Positions 1 through 5,886 of a stretch of 5,886 nucleotides of DNA are shown in pieces. The position numbers and the translations under genes are program-made. Location: positions 1-5,886 of the forward strand of contig JAFGDA010000139.1 in assembly GCA_016932375.1 (NCBI GenBank), read 5' to 3'. Source of the DNA: Actinomycetota bacterium. GTDB taxonomy: Bacteria > Actinomycetota > Humimicrobiia > Humimicrobiales > Humimicrobiaceae. Under the pieces are notes generated by a model. It was given only the letters and a program-made list of their open reading frames with translations. It was not told the DNA's origin and did no database searches. Within the stretch, counting starts at the first letter, position 1. Each line of letters begins with the position of its first letter.

Positions 1-55
1 CAGATGCTTCCTTATACAGGTCCAGCACATTTTTACGTTCAAGGATCAAGGGCAT
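1..55 (-). CDS. Start of a downstream gene, possibly class II (ketose-bisphosphate) aldolase, partial
   Basis: Only the first 18 codons are in the window; the gene continues past the left edge. The ATG at 55-53 is preceded by GAGG at 65-62 with a 6-base spacer, a good ribosome binding site, and it continues the operon direction. The peptide begins MPLILERKNVLDLYKEAS. An MPL start followed by a short helix in which a 'vLdlykeA' pattern precedes the first barrel strand resembles class II fructose-bisphosphate-type aldolases. Such an enzyme would suit the context: after isomerase and kinase, an aldolase would cleave the phosphorylated ketose to a triose phosphate and an aldehyde. Eighteen residues cannot prove the family, so the gene start is well supported and the product is a guess from N-terminal resemblance and neighbours. 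Confidence 0.5.
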   Translation of the reverse strand, partial: MPLILERKNVLDLYKEAS

Positions 56-201
56 GGTTAACCTCGCTATTTGTCTTTGAAATTAAATTTCTAAAAGCTT
101 ACGCCCACAATATTTTCCACTTCAAGCTCTGCCTGCCGCTTTCAGCGTTGTATCTCCATCTACAGGTTTACACAGGTAATATTTTCGACAGAATAAATTT
201 A
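56..201 (-). other. Intergenic gap between kinase and the next gene
   Basis: This 146-base AT-rich gap separates the kinase stop from the next start codon, much longer than the 24-43 base gaps earlier in the operon. It holds a 13-base palindrome (GAAATT-A-AATTTC, 79-91) just upstream of the next gene's ribosome binding site, and a 12-base palindrome (AATAAATTTATT, 192-203) overlapping the kinase stop. On the minus strand TTGTGG and TTTAAT lie 17 bases apart upstream of the 55-53 ATG, a weak promoter-like pair. I found no GC-rich stem followed by a T-run, so there is no convincing terminator. The gap could hold an internal promoter, an operator or an mRNA processing site; none is proven. Confidence 0.4.
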
Positions 202-1695
202 TTAATTATATTTCTGGAACAATAAATATTTCTTACCGTAATAATCAAGGTCGTTTTTTTTAGGTTTTATTATATCAAATTGTGTCCGCATTTTTTTAAA
301 ACCATATTCCGGACTTTTAAAGATACCAACTCCATAACCTGCTATTATTGCCGCGCCTTTGGTTGCATAATCATCGTTCCTGTCTTTCGAAATCAGGATT
401 TCCTTACCGGTAACATCAGATATGAGACCGGGCCAAACCCTGCTTTTTGTTCCTCCCCCGACCATTTTAATCCTGTTGACATCAATTCCTTTTTCCTTAA
501 ATACAGCCAGTATCTTCTTCAGCTGGAATGCAACCCCCTCCATTATTGCTTTCATCAAGTCAGTATAATTATGGCCTATTTCCAGGTTCAGGAAAGATGC
601 TTTCTGGGATATGTTAAAACCCGGACCGAAATTCCCTGTAAGATATGGATGAAATATTATATTGTTTTTAATATTATTAAAATCACCAGCATTTTTATCA
701 ACTAATTCAAATAACTCTTTTTCACTCCCAAGGTTCATTACATTCAATGCCAGCCAGTTAATAGAAGCCCCTGCAGCAGGAATAGTATAAATAAGACCGT
801 ATTTTCCTTTAATTATATTCCTGCCAGCAGCGAAAAAATGTTCCTTATCCATAAGGGGTTCGTCAGTCATTTTAAAAACAACCCAGGCAGTCCCGGTCGC
901 AAGCAATATTTCACTACAATCAAATATGCCTGCTCCGACTGCCGAGCAATACTGGTCGTGGCCCCCGTTTACAACTGCGACTTTATTGCCAAAACCAATT
1001 TCGCCGGATATCTCACTGTTTAAAAACCCTGCAATTTCACCGGATTCCCTGATTTGCGAAAAATGCTTTTCTCCCAGACCAATTAATTTTAATATTTCTT
1101 TATCCCACTTTCCTTCTTTCACATTATAAAATAATGTTATTGATGCATTCGAAGGATCCTGGTAGTTATTGCCGGTAAGCTTATGAATCAAAAAGTCATT
1201 GACATAGAGCACTTTATGGATATTTTTAAATACATTTTTTTTATTTTCTTTTAACCAGAACAGGGGCATGAAGGATACATGCGTATCAAGCCTCCAGCCT
1301 GTCTTCATGTAGAAATCAATATTTTTTTCCCTTAGTTCCTGTTCTTTTTCATAAATCTCTTCCCCTCTTCTATCCAGCCAGGTGATTGCATTGCACAGGG
1401 GATTAAAATCCTTATCAACGGGAACCACCGTGCCTCCCTGGGTTGAAATCGACATTGCCATGAAATTTTCCCTGATTGCGGATGTCTTACATATACTTTT
1501 TAATACGTATTTCAGGCCATTTATCCAGTCGCCGGGATTTTGCTCATGGAAGTTTTTTTCAGGAGAGAAACTCTTATATTCATAGCTTGCCCTATCCAAT
1601 AATTCACCATCCGAAGAATAAAGCGAACCTTTGATATTGGTCGTTCCTATATCAATGCCTGCTATGAATTTACTTACTCTATTTTTTTTTATCAT
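202..1695 (-). CDS. FGGY-family carbohydrate kinase (pentulose/hexulose kinase)
   Basis: This cytoplasmic enzyme would transfer phosphate from ATP to a sugar, most likely the ketose made by the isomerase encoded just upstream. It is 497 residues long, normal for xylulokinase, fuculokinase and rhamnulokinase relatives. The FGGY_N half opens with the phosphate-binding loop IAGIDIGTTNIKG (about residues 11-23), and has the substrate-side motif ITWLDRRGEE near 104-113. The domain junction carries NGGHDQY near 243-249, whose Asp is the expected catalytic base. The FGGY_C half has LATGTAW (about 265-271), the EGVAFQL helix near 386-392, and the adenosine-site glycines MVGGGTKSRVW near 411-421, followed by DDYATKGAAIIA. 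Substrate cannot be read from sequence; a ketose is inferred from neighbours. I chose ATG at 1695-1693 because AAGG at 1704-1701 lies 5 bases before it. A GTG at 1701-1699 would add two residues but overlaps that binding site. Confidence 0.93.
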   Translation of the reverse strand: MIKKNRVSKFIAGIDIGTTNIKGSLYSSDGELLDRASYEYKSFSPEKNFHEQNPGDWINGLKYVLKSICKTSAIRENFMAMSISTQGGTVVPVDKDFNPLCNAITWLDRRGEEIYEKEQELREKNIDFYMKTGWRLDTHVSFMPLFWLKENKKNVFKNIHKVLYVNDFLIHKLTGNNYQDPSNASITLFYNVKEGKWDKEILKLIGLGEKHFSQIRESGEIAGFLNSEISGEIGFGNKVAVVNGGHDQYCSAVGAGIFDCSEILLATGTAWVVFKMTDEPLMDKEHFFAAGRNIIKGKYGLIYTIPAAGASINWLALNVMNLGSEKELFELVDKNAGDFNNIKNNIIFHPYLTGNFGPGFNISQKASFLNLEIGHNYTDLMKAIMEGVAFQLKKILAVFKEKGIDVNRIKMVGGGTKSRVWPGLISDVTGKEILISKDRNDDYATKGAAIIAGYGVGIFKSPEYGFKKMRTQFDIIKPKKNDLDYYGKKYLLFQKYN

Positions 1696-1698
1696 AAG

Positions 1699-1706
1699 CA
1701 CCTTTT
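1699..1706 (-). promoter_or_regulatory. Ribosome binding site that fixes the kinase start
   Basis: The minus strand reads AAAAGGTG here, followed by CTT and ATG. AAGG (1704-1701) with a 5-base spacer supports initiation at ATG 1695. The in-frame GTG at 1701-1699 lies inside this site and has no Shine-Dalgarno of its own, so calling the longer 499-residue form is less likely to be right. Confidence 0.6.
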
Positions 1707-1837
1707 ATAAAATCGACAGCAGAACAGCAAGACTACCGGCAGCAAGACCCCTGCCGCTAATTGACCTGCACTGTAAAAATCGATCTTCTTTTCACTTGTT
1801 GTAATTAAAATTTAAAATTTTACTGTGACCCGTGTAT
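1702..1837 (-). other. Intergenic gap between isomerase and kinase, with small stem-loop and repeats
   Basis: This gap is longer than those upstream in the operon. It contains a perfect 6-bp inverted repeat CGGCAG/CTGCCG (1737-1742 and 1751-1756, 8-base loop), with no adjoining T-run, so it is more likely an mRNA stability or processing hairpin than a terminator. A 9-base direct repeat CAGCAAGAC occurs at 1725-1733 and 1740-1748. The part near 1805-1821 is an AT-rich, self-complementary AAAATTT-type tract. A frame without an ATG runs from 1811 to 1692 and is discussed in the findings. No clear promoter was recognised. Confidence 0.4.
1737..1756 (-). repeat. Short inverted repeat (6-bp stem, 8-base loop)
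   Basis: CGGCAG and CTGCCG pair perfectly around an 8-base loop in the isomerase-kinase gap, about 40 bases before the kinase start. The stem is GC-rich, while its surroundings are AT-rich. No run of T follows on either strand, which argues against a rho-independent terminator. A role as transcript processing or stability element is possible, and chance is not excluded for so short a stem. Confidence 0.3.
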
Positions 1838-3208
1838 TTAATATATTAATTTCAGGCCGAGTATTTTTACCAGCTCAGCCAGGTGATCCATTATGTCTTC
1901 ATATACGAATACATAATGATTTGCAAGCTGATTATCTGCAAATTTATTGTCATCCCCATCAGGTGTAAATATTAAAGTGGACCAGCCGTTCGCAACAGGC
2001 TCTACAGGTTTCACGTTGCCTTTGCTTATATGGAATATATAGCTTCCTTCCCTGTCATTTTCTATCCTGCCTATAGTGACTTCCCCTTCTTTAAAATCGT
2101 ATGAGGATACTACTCCACCTGTGGTAATGCCATCCTTGCTTATCCTGGGGTTCTGGGGTATAAGCCTTACCTTTGTTCTACCGGAGGCACAGCTATGCGG
2201 GCTCAATCCGCAATGGTCCATTAAAAAGCCCCCTTCCTCAAGTTTGTATATGTCCCCGAAATATATTGGAGTGCCTTCTTTAGCAAGCCCTTTCATTATG
2301 ACCATTGTCAGCAGCGCATGTATATCGCCTTCATCGGTGCACATCACCCCTTCATCGGTAAGCATGGACAGCGGAAGGCAGGCAGTACATCTTAGATAGG
2401 TGGAAAATTCATGCTGGCATTTTACCGATACACCGCTCCAGTTTCCTTCATGAACCATTTTTTTCAATGCAAGGTACATTTTCATTGATTTTTCAAGTGA
2501 GTGGTTATTGATTATTTCCTCGTCGATAATACAATCCCTTTTTAGTATTGCACCTGTCTCTCCTATCTCACCCTGGGTAATTTCTTCCATTCTCTTAAAC
2601 AGGATATAGGAATCCGCTGACGTGTCAATTTCGACACCGAAAACATCCCTTAATTTCAACTGGTCAAAACAGGCCGTATATATCCCCATGGAGCAATAAC
2701 CTATCAGCCCAAGCTTTGTCTTCCTTAAGGTCCTTGATACCGAAGAAGCCATGGAATATGTGCTTATGGATTTTAAAACTTCATCCCTTTCGGGGAATTC
2801 CTGGATTGACTTAAATTTAAATCCCATCTGCTTCAGTGCGTTCCTCAGTACTGTAAATGCTGAATTGGAACCGAGGAAATGGCCCTGCCTTATCAGCTTG
2901 AGGCTTTCAGGAAAACCAAGGAGAAGGATATTTTCATTCCTTATTTCTTCGAGGGGGTGGCAGAGCACCGGAGGTTCTATCCAGTTACCTGGTACTATTA
3001 CAAACAGGTCCACATCTTTTGATTTCAGGTATCTTATCTCTTCCCTTACTTCTCCGTCAGTAGTGGCATATTTATTGTTGAAGATTACTTCAATACCCCT
3101 GTCTTCGAGTTTTTTTAGCCCTTTTTTCAGCAACCCGAGTGAGAAGCCTGAAGGCTCCCTTACATGTGAAGCCAAAACTATTCCGGTTTTTGGTTTCTGT
3201 AGAGTCAT
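1838..3208 (-). CDS. L-fucose/L-arabinose isomerase-like protein
   Basis: The 456-residue cytoplasmic protein resembles the FucI/AraA superfamily, metal-dependent ketol isomerases that interconvert aldoses and ketoses. The N-terminal half has alternating hydrophobic strands typical of its Rossmann-like domains (TGIVLASHV at 8-16, VDLFVIVPGNW at 66-76, TKLGLIGYCSMG at 164-175). The best family signature is the stretch VSVKCQHEFSTYLRCTACLP (260-279) followed by LTDEGVMCTDEGDIHALLTM (283-302), matching the conserved 'KC..E...yl...cl.ls.l.deG....EgD' pattern. E267, E293 and H431 are likely metal ligands by spacing analogy with AraA (Glu, Glu, His); MDHCGLSPHSCA (330-341) adds H332. Cysteines are dense here (264, 274, 277, 290, 333, 340). 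Start ATG has AAGGA at 3220-3216, 7 bases upstream. It lies 24 bases after a URO-D-like gene. The exact sugar is unknown, and some members of this superfamily have no proven isomerase activity. Confidence 0.82.
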   Translation of the reverse strand: MTLQKPKTGIVLASHVREPSGFSLGLLKKGLKKLEDRGIEVIFNNKYATTDGEVREEIRYLKSKDVDLFVIVPGNWIEPPVLCHPLEEIRNENILLLGFPESLKLIRQGHFLGSNSAFTVLRNALKQMGFKFKSIQEFPERDEVLKSISTYSMASSVSRTLRKTKLGLIGYCSMGIYTACFDQLKLRDVFGVEIDTSADSYILFKRMEEITQGEIGETGAILKRDCIIDEEIINNHSLEKSMKMYLALKKMVHEGNWSGVSVKCQHEFSTYLRCTACLPLSMLTDEGVMCTDEGDIHALLTMVIMKGLAKEGTPIYFGDIYKLEEGGFLMDHCGLSPHSCASGRTKVRLIPQNPRISKDGITTGGVVSSYDFKEGEVTIGRIENDREGSYIFHISKGNVKPVEPVANGWSTLIFTPDGDDNKFADNQLANHYVFVYEDIMDHLAELVKILGLKLIY

Positions 3209-3232
3209 TTGATATTCCTTTATTAAATTTCA

Positions 3233-4285
3233 TTATAGATTAATAGGGTACTTCCCATATTTTCTTATAAAATCAACCATCCTGTGCGTATTTTTTTCAT
3301 GGGTCGGGGTAGGCTGGATGCAATGGGCGCCGCCTATCAGCAACCCTCCCCCGGGCGCCACGCCTTTAAGCAGCCTCCTGAGTTCCGAATAAAGCTCCTC
3401 TTCGGTTCCAAAAGGAAGTATGTACTGGTTATCAACAATTCCCCAGAAAGAAAGCTCCCTGCCAAATTTTTTATTGATTTCAACCGGGTCCATGCATTTG
3501 GGCTGGATAGGGTTCAGTATATCCAGACCGACTTCAATAAAATCAGGAATTATCGGTTCTATATAACCATCACTGTGGTGGGCAAAAAGAATATCCTTAT
3601 TCTTTTTCCTGAGTTCGGAGTAAATCCTTGCATACCTTGGCTTAAAAAATTCAATGAATTGCTCGCGCCTGATAAACATCCTGTCCTGCATCCCGAAATC
3701 ATCACCAGTCCAGATAACATCAACTCCGTACTCAATCAGTTTTTCCCCGCATTTTATATAGAAATCAACAAGGCGGTCCAGGAGTTCATGCGCAAAATCC
3801 TTATTTTCCAGTAAATCAACAAGCCAGTTTTCCATCCCCCTTAAATACCAGGAATTCTCAAATAATGTACATGCTATACCACCAACAATAAGGTAATCTT
3901 TCCTGTATTTTTCAATAAGTTCTTTAAGGCCGTTAAACCTGTCTTTTTTATACGGGTCAGGAAACCTGTAATTATCATAGTTCTTCAGGTCTGATAGTGG
4001 ATGATTGACCATTTCAGTGTATATACCACCCTCATGGGGTACCCTCCTCCAGGTGATATCCCATTCATCAACATATTCTTCCGTATTCTTCAAATAAAAA
4101 TTTGCGCAGACCCCTGTGCTGTATATAAGCCATTCATTCCCAGCAGCTATTTCTGCATCATACCCTTTTGTGTTTGTCTCTTTTTCAATCTTTTCCAGCA
4201 CCTCGGGTGTTAAAAAATTATGTATTGGCACCCTGTCCGGCTCTTCATGGTTTAATGCAGTCAGTACCCTTTCCCTGCTATTCAA
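3233..4285 (-). CDS. URO-D superfamily protein (methyltransferase-like), second of a tandem pair
   Basis: The 350-residue protein has the TIM-barrel pattern of the uroporphyrinogen decarboxylase superfamily, which also contains MtaA/MtbA/CmuA-type methyltransferases. It opens with the family's typical MNSRERVLTALNHEEPDRVP. Later come YLRGMENW (147-154), DVIWTGDDFGMQ (189-200), AHHSDGYIEPIIPD (235-248), GLDILNPIQPKCMDP (253-267), KFGRELSFWGIVD (273-285), and APGGGLLIGGAHCIQP (310-325). The HemE signature with the RQAGRY-type N-terminus is absent, so this is not haem-pathway UROD. H237-S-D239 replaces the His-x-Cys zinc motif of MtaA; C264 and H321-C322 remain as possible metal ligands. The start is TTG at 4285-4283, chosen because GGAGGGGG (4299-4292) lies 6 bases before it and the family N-terminus begins exactly there. 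Lying between transporter and isomerase genes, it probably acts on the imported sugar or a product; the reaction is unknown. Confidence 0.85.
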   Translation of the reverse strand: MNSRERVLTALNHEEPDRVPIHNFLTPEVLEKIEKETNTKGYDAEIAAGNEWLIYSTGVCANFYLKNTEEYVDEWDITWRRVPHEGGIYTEMVNHPLSDLKNYDNYRFPDPYKKDRFNGLKELIEKYRKDYLIVGGIACTLFENSWYLRGMENWLVDLLENKDFAHELLDRLVDFYIKCGEKLIEYGVDVIWTGDDFGMQDRMFIRREQFIEFFKPRYARIYSELRKKNKDILFAHHSDGYIEPIIPDFIEVGLDILNPIQPKCMDPVEINKKFGRELSFWGIVDNQYILPFGTEEELYSELRRLLKGVAPGGGLLIGGAHCIQPTPTHEKNTHRMVDFIRKYGKYPINL

Positions 4286-4291
4286 TCTTAT

Positions 4292-4299
4292 CCCCCTCC
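4292..4299 (-). promoter_or_regulatory. Strong ribosome binding site supporting a TTG start
   Basis: GGAGGGGG on the minus strand is followed by ATAAGA and then TTG AAT AGC. The nearby ATG at 4303-4301 overlaps this site and is out of frame, reaching a TAG after seven codons. The strong site plus the conserved MNSRERVL N-terminus decide in favour of TTG. Confidence 0.65.
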
Positions 4300-4318
4300 A
4301 TTATTTTACTTTAATAAG

Positions 4319-5464
4319 TTATCTCCATTTTTTTATAAATGTCCTGTATAATTCCGTATTTATTTCAAAATCAATAGGATACTTTCCAAATTCTTCCCCT
4401 GTTTCATACATAGCCAGTATATTCCCAGTCGGAATTGACGGCAGGGCAGGAGAATTATCGGTAGATAAAATATATCTTCCTCCAGGAGCAGCAACCTTTA
4501 TGGTCTCTTTTACTACCTGGCGCACCTGATCGGTCGTACCAAGCTCCAGAAGCCTGCCCAGGTCTATATTCCCCCATAATGTTATTTTCTTTCCATATTT
4601 TTCTTTCAATAATTTTATATCCATATTACAAAATGACTGAAGTGCCATTACTGCATCAGCTCCAGCATCCACAAGATCGTCCATAACTTCATTTAAATCA
4701 CCGTCAGAGTGAAAAGCTACAGGAACCCCGAGCGCTTTTTTTATTTCCTTTATCTGCCATTTAAGAAGGGGGAAGTAATACTCTCTCATGTCGTCAGGCC
4801 TCAGGAACGTCCCCATGTTTGAGGAAAAATCATCACCAATCCATACGATATCTCCACCATGCTTAAAGCACTCTTTTGCAAGTTCCACGTTATATTCAAC
4901 ATATTTTTTCATAAATTTAAATAATTTTTCCCTATCCGTATAAAACCAGATCATATAATTTTCAAACCCGGTCAAATTATACCAAACACCAAAATTGGCA
5001 CTGTCGGTTATTGGAAATACACATAATTCTGATTTTTTTGACCACATTTCGATATTCTCATATCCAAACTTTGAAACATCCGGGAACTCATAACTATCCA
5101 GGTCGTCAGGGGTTTTAATAACATGCTCAATCTTGCTTTCATTTTCAATTATTGTAATCGTATTTCCAAAAATATCCCTGACGATTCTCTTATTCCCTAC
5201 CTGTTCAGCTTCACTCAGGCTGAAAGTGGGAAAAACAGCAATAAGATCACAATGTATCAGTCTCCTGAACTTCAATTGTTTGTCAAATTCCTGAGGGCTC
5301 ATAACTTCATACATCCATGCAGCAAGCGCATTCCCGTAATCTTCTTTTGCTTTTAACCCAAGTGCTTCATCAATAATTTTAGGATGATACATAACATCGC
5401 CCTTTGGGATCTTATCAGGAATAATTCCATTCAATGTTTTTAAAACTCTTTCTCTCGAGTTCAT
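4319..5464 (-). CDS. URO-D superfamily protein (methyltransferase-like), first of a tandem pair
   Basis: The 381-residue protein belongs to the same superfamily as its downstream neighbour but is clearly divergent and about 30 residues longer. It shares the MNSRERVLKTLNG opening, then has TGFENYMIWFYTDREKLFKF (165-184), GGDIVWIGDDFSSNMG (203-218), VAFHSDGDLNEVMDDLVDAG (249-268), ALQSFCNMDIKLLKEKYG (274-291), ITLWGNIDLGRLLELGT (294-310) and APGGRYILSTDNS (326-338). H252-S-D254 sits where MtaA-type enzymes carry His-x-Cys; C279 is in the same place as C264 of the neighbour. The downstream neighbour's HC pair in the last barrel strand is here TDN, so the two active sites differ. No HemE signature is present. 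ATG start with GGAGG at 5476-5472, 7 bases upstream. It lies 43 bases after the permease stop, so it is almost certainly cotranscribed with the transporter. Likely a one-carbon transfer or decarboxylation on a sugar-derived substrate, but unproven. Confidence 0.85.
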   Translation of the reverse strand: MNSRERVLKTLNGIIPDKIPKGDVMYHPKIIDEALGLKAKEDYGNALAAWMYEVMSPQEFDKQLKFRRLIHCDLIAVFPTFSLSEAEQVGNKRIVRDIFGNTITIIENESKIEHVIKTPDDLDSYEFPDVSKFGYENIEMWSKKSELCVFPITDSANFGVWYNLTGFENYMIWFYTDREKLFKFMKKYVEYNVELAKECFKHGGDIVWIGDDFSSNMGTFLRPDDMREYYFPLLKWQIKEIKKALGVPVAFHSDGDLNEVMDDLVDAGADAVMALQSFCNMDIKLLKEKYGKKITLWGNIDLGRLLELGTTDQVRQVVKETIKVAAPGGRYILSTDNSPALPSIPTGNILAMYETGEEFGKYPIDFEINTELYRTFIKKWR

Positions 5465-5507
5465 TGTTTTCCCTCCCTGTTCATACTAACGAATCAGTTT
5501 ATAGGAT

Positions 5508-5886
5508 TTATAAAACCTGTTTTGCTTTTAACCTGTCCAGTGCCAGGGCAAAAAGCAATACAATTCCGCTTGTTACCATCTGGAAAAAACTTGATATATT
5601 CATAAGTACCATATAATTATTCAGGATCCCGATAAGCAGGGCACCAAGAAGTGTCCTTCCAATAACACCTTTTCCTCCCGACAGACTTACCCCTCCTAAA
5701 ACCGCAGCTGTAATTATTCCAAATTCGGTACCGTCTGCCATACCGCCCTGCACAGAACCAAGTCTTGCTGTCATTATTATCCCACCAATTGCGGACATAA
5801 CCCCGCTAAGGATAAATAATATCATTTTAATCCTGTTGGAATTTACTCCGGATAATAAGCTGACCCTTTCATTGCTCCCAATGGCA
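5508..5886 (-). CDS. Sugar ABC transporter permease, RbsC type, C-terminal part
   Basis: The last 125 residues of an inner-membrane permease are present; the N-terminal part (roughly 190-200 residues in the family) lies beyond the right edge. The frame is open to the window end, and an internal methionine at 5825-5823 is not the start. The visible sequence begins AIGSNERVSLLSGVNSNRIK, the coupling-loop pattern 'yaiGgNe.aa.lsGinv.r.k' of the BPD_transp_2 family (RbsC, XylH, AraH). It continues with the hydrophobic MILFILSGVMSAIGGIIM, then AAVLGGVSLSGGKGVIGRTL, the conserved GG.SL.GG.G signature, and two more hydrophobic segments before DRLKAKQVL. It would import a monosaccharide with an ATPase and a binding protein, presumably encoded upstream. 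Specificity cannot be told from this end. Confidence 0.93.
   Translation of the reverse strand, partial: AIGSNERVSLLSGVNSNRIKMILFILSGVMSAIGGIIMTARLGSVQGGMADGTEFGIITAAVLGGVSLSGGKGVIGRTLLGALLIGILNNYMVLMNISSFFQMVTSGIVLLFALALDRLKAKQVL

Noticed and set aside
4..225. Plus-strand frame of 73 codons at the left edge.
   Set aside because: It overlaps the start of the minus-strand edge gene and the end of the kinase, has no ribosome binding site in view, and resembles no known protein.
202..1695. Naming the kinase xylB, fucK or rhaB.
   Set aside because: The visible motifs are common to the whole FGGY family, and no substrate-specific residue pattern was clear enough to choose one.
1737..1756. Reading the CGGCAG/CTGCCG hairpin as a rho-independent terminator.
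   Set aside because: The stem is only 6 bp, and no T-run follows it on either strand.
132..1758. Kinase gene flanked by shared short words (CCTGCCGCT at 132-140 and 1750-1758; TCGACAG at 185-191 and 1713-1719), suggesting an inserted cassette.
   Set aside because: The two words occur in opposite order on the two sides, so they do not form a duplicated boundary, and 7-9 base matches are expected by chance in gaps of this size.
3284..3814. Open frame of 176 codons on the plus strand, and similar ones at 280-705, 2076-2399, 2751-3212 and 4116-4529.
   Set aside because: Each lies opposite a well-supported minus-strand gene, has no recognisable motif, and is explained by codon bias on the coding strand.
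3233..5464. Calling either URO-D-family gene hemE (uroporphyrinogen decarboxylase of haem synthesis).
   Set aside because: The HemE N-terminal RQAGRY-type signature is missing in both, the proteins are divergent duplicates, and the neighbours are sugar genes, not tetrapyrrole genes.

Overview
The window looks like part of one bacterial sugar-uptake and sugar-catabolism operon, read entirely on the minus strand (right to left). The DNA is moderately AT-rich, uses AGG and ATA codons freely, and has strong GGAGG-type ribosome binding sites with very short gaps between most genes. This suggests an anaerobic or fermentative, low-to-mid GC bacterium (Firmicutes, Thermotogae, Spirochaetes or a candidate phylum). 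I cannot place it more precisely from the sequence alone.

In transcription order the window holds: (1) the C-terminal part of an RbsC-type sugar ABC transporter permease, cut by the right edge; (2) and (3) two consecutive, divergent uroporphyrinogen decarboxylase (URO-D) superfamily proteins of 381 and 350 residues, neither of which is HemE; (4) an L-fucose/L-arabinose isomerase-like protein; (5) an FGGY-family carbohydrate kinase; and (6), after a 146-base gap, the first 18 codons of a further gene at the left edge, tentatively a class II (ketose-bisphosphate) aldolase. Gaps between genes 1 and 4 are only 43, 33 and 24 bases. The gaps on either side of the kinase are longer (142 and 146 bases) and are the likely places for extra control or mRNA processing.

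The transporter, isomerase, kinase and probable aldolase fit a standard route: import of a monosaccharide, aldose-to-ketose isomerisation, phosphorylation, and cleavage to C2-C4 fragments. The unexplained part is the tandem URO-D pair between transporter and isomerase. Relatives of this superfamily outside haem synthesis include Zn-dependent methyltransferases of corrinoid systems (MtaA, MtbA, CmuA). Both proteins here lack the His-x-Cys zinc motif of those enzymes and carry His-Ser-Asp-Gly at the corresponding place. The most interesting reading is an unrecognised step on a modified sugar, such as removal of an O-methyl or other one-carbon group, or a decarboxylation. This is inference: no corrinoid protein is visible in the window.

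I see no RNA genes, insertion sequences, CRISPR arrays or clear rho-independent terminators. Plus-strand open frames are shadows of the minus-strand genes.
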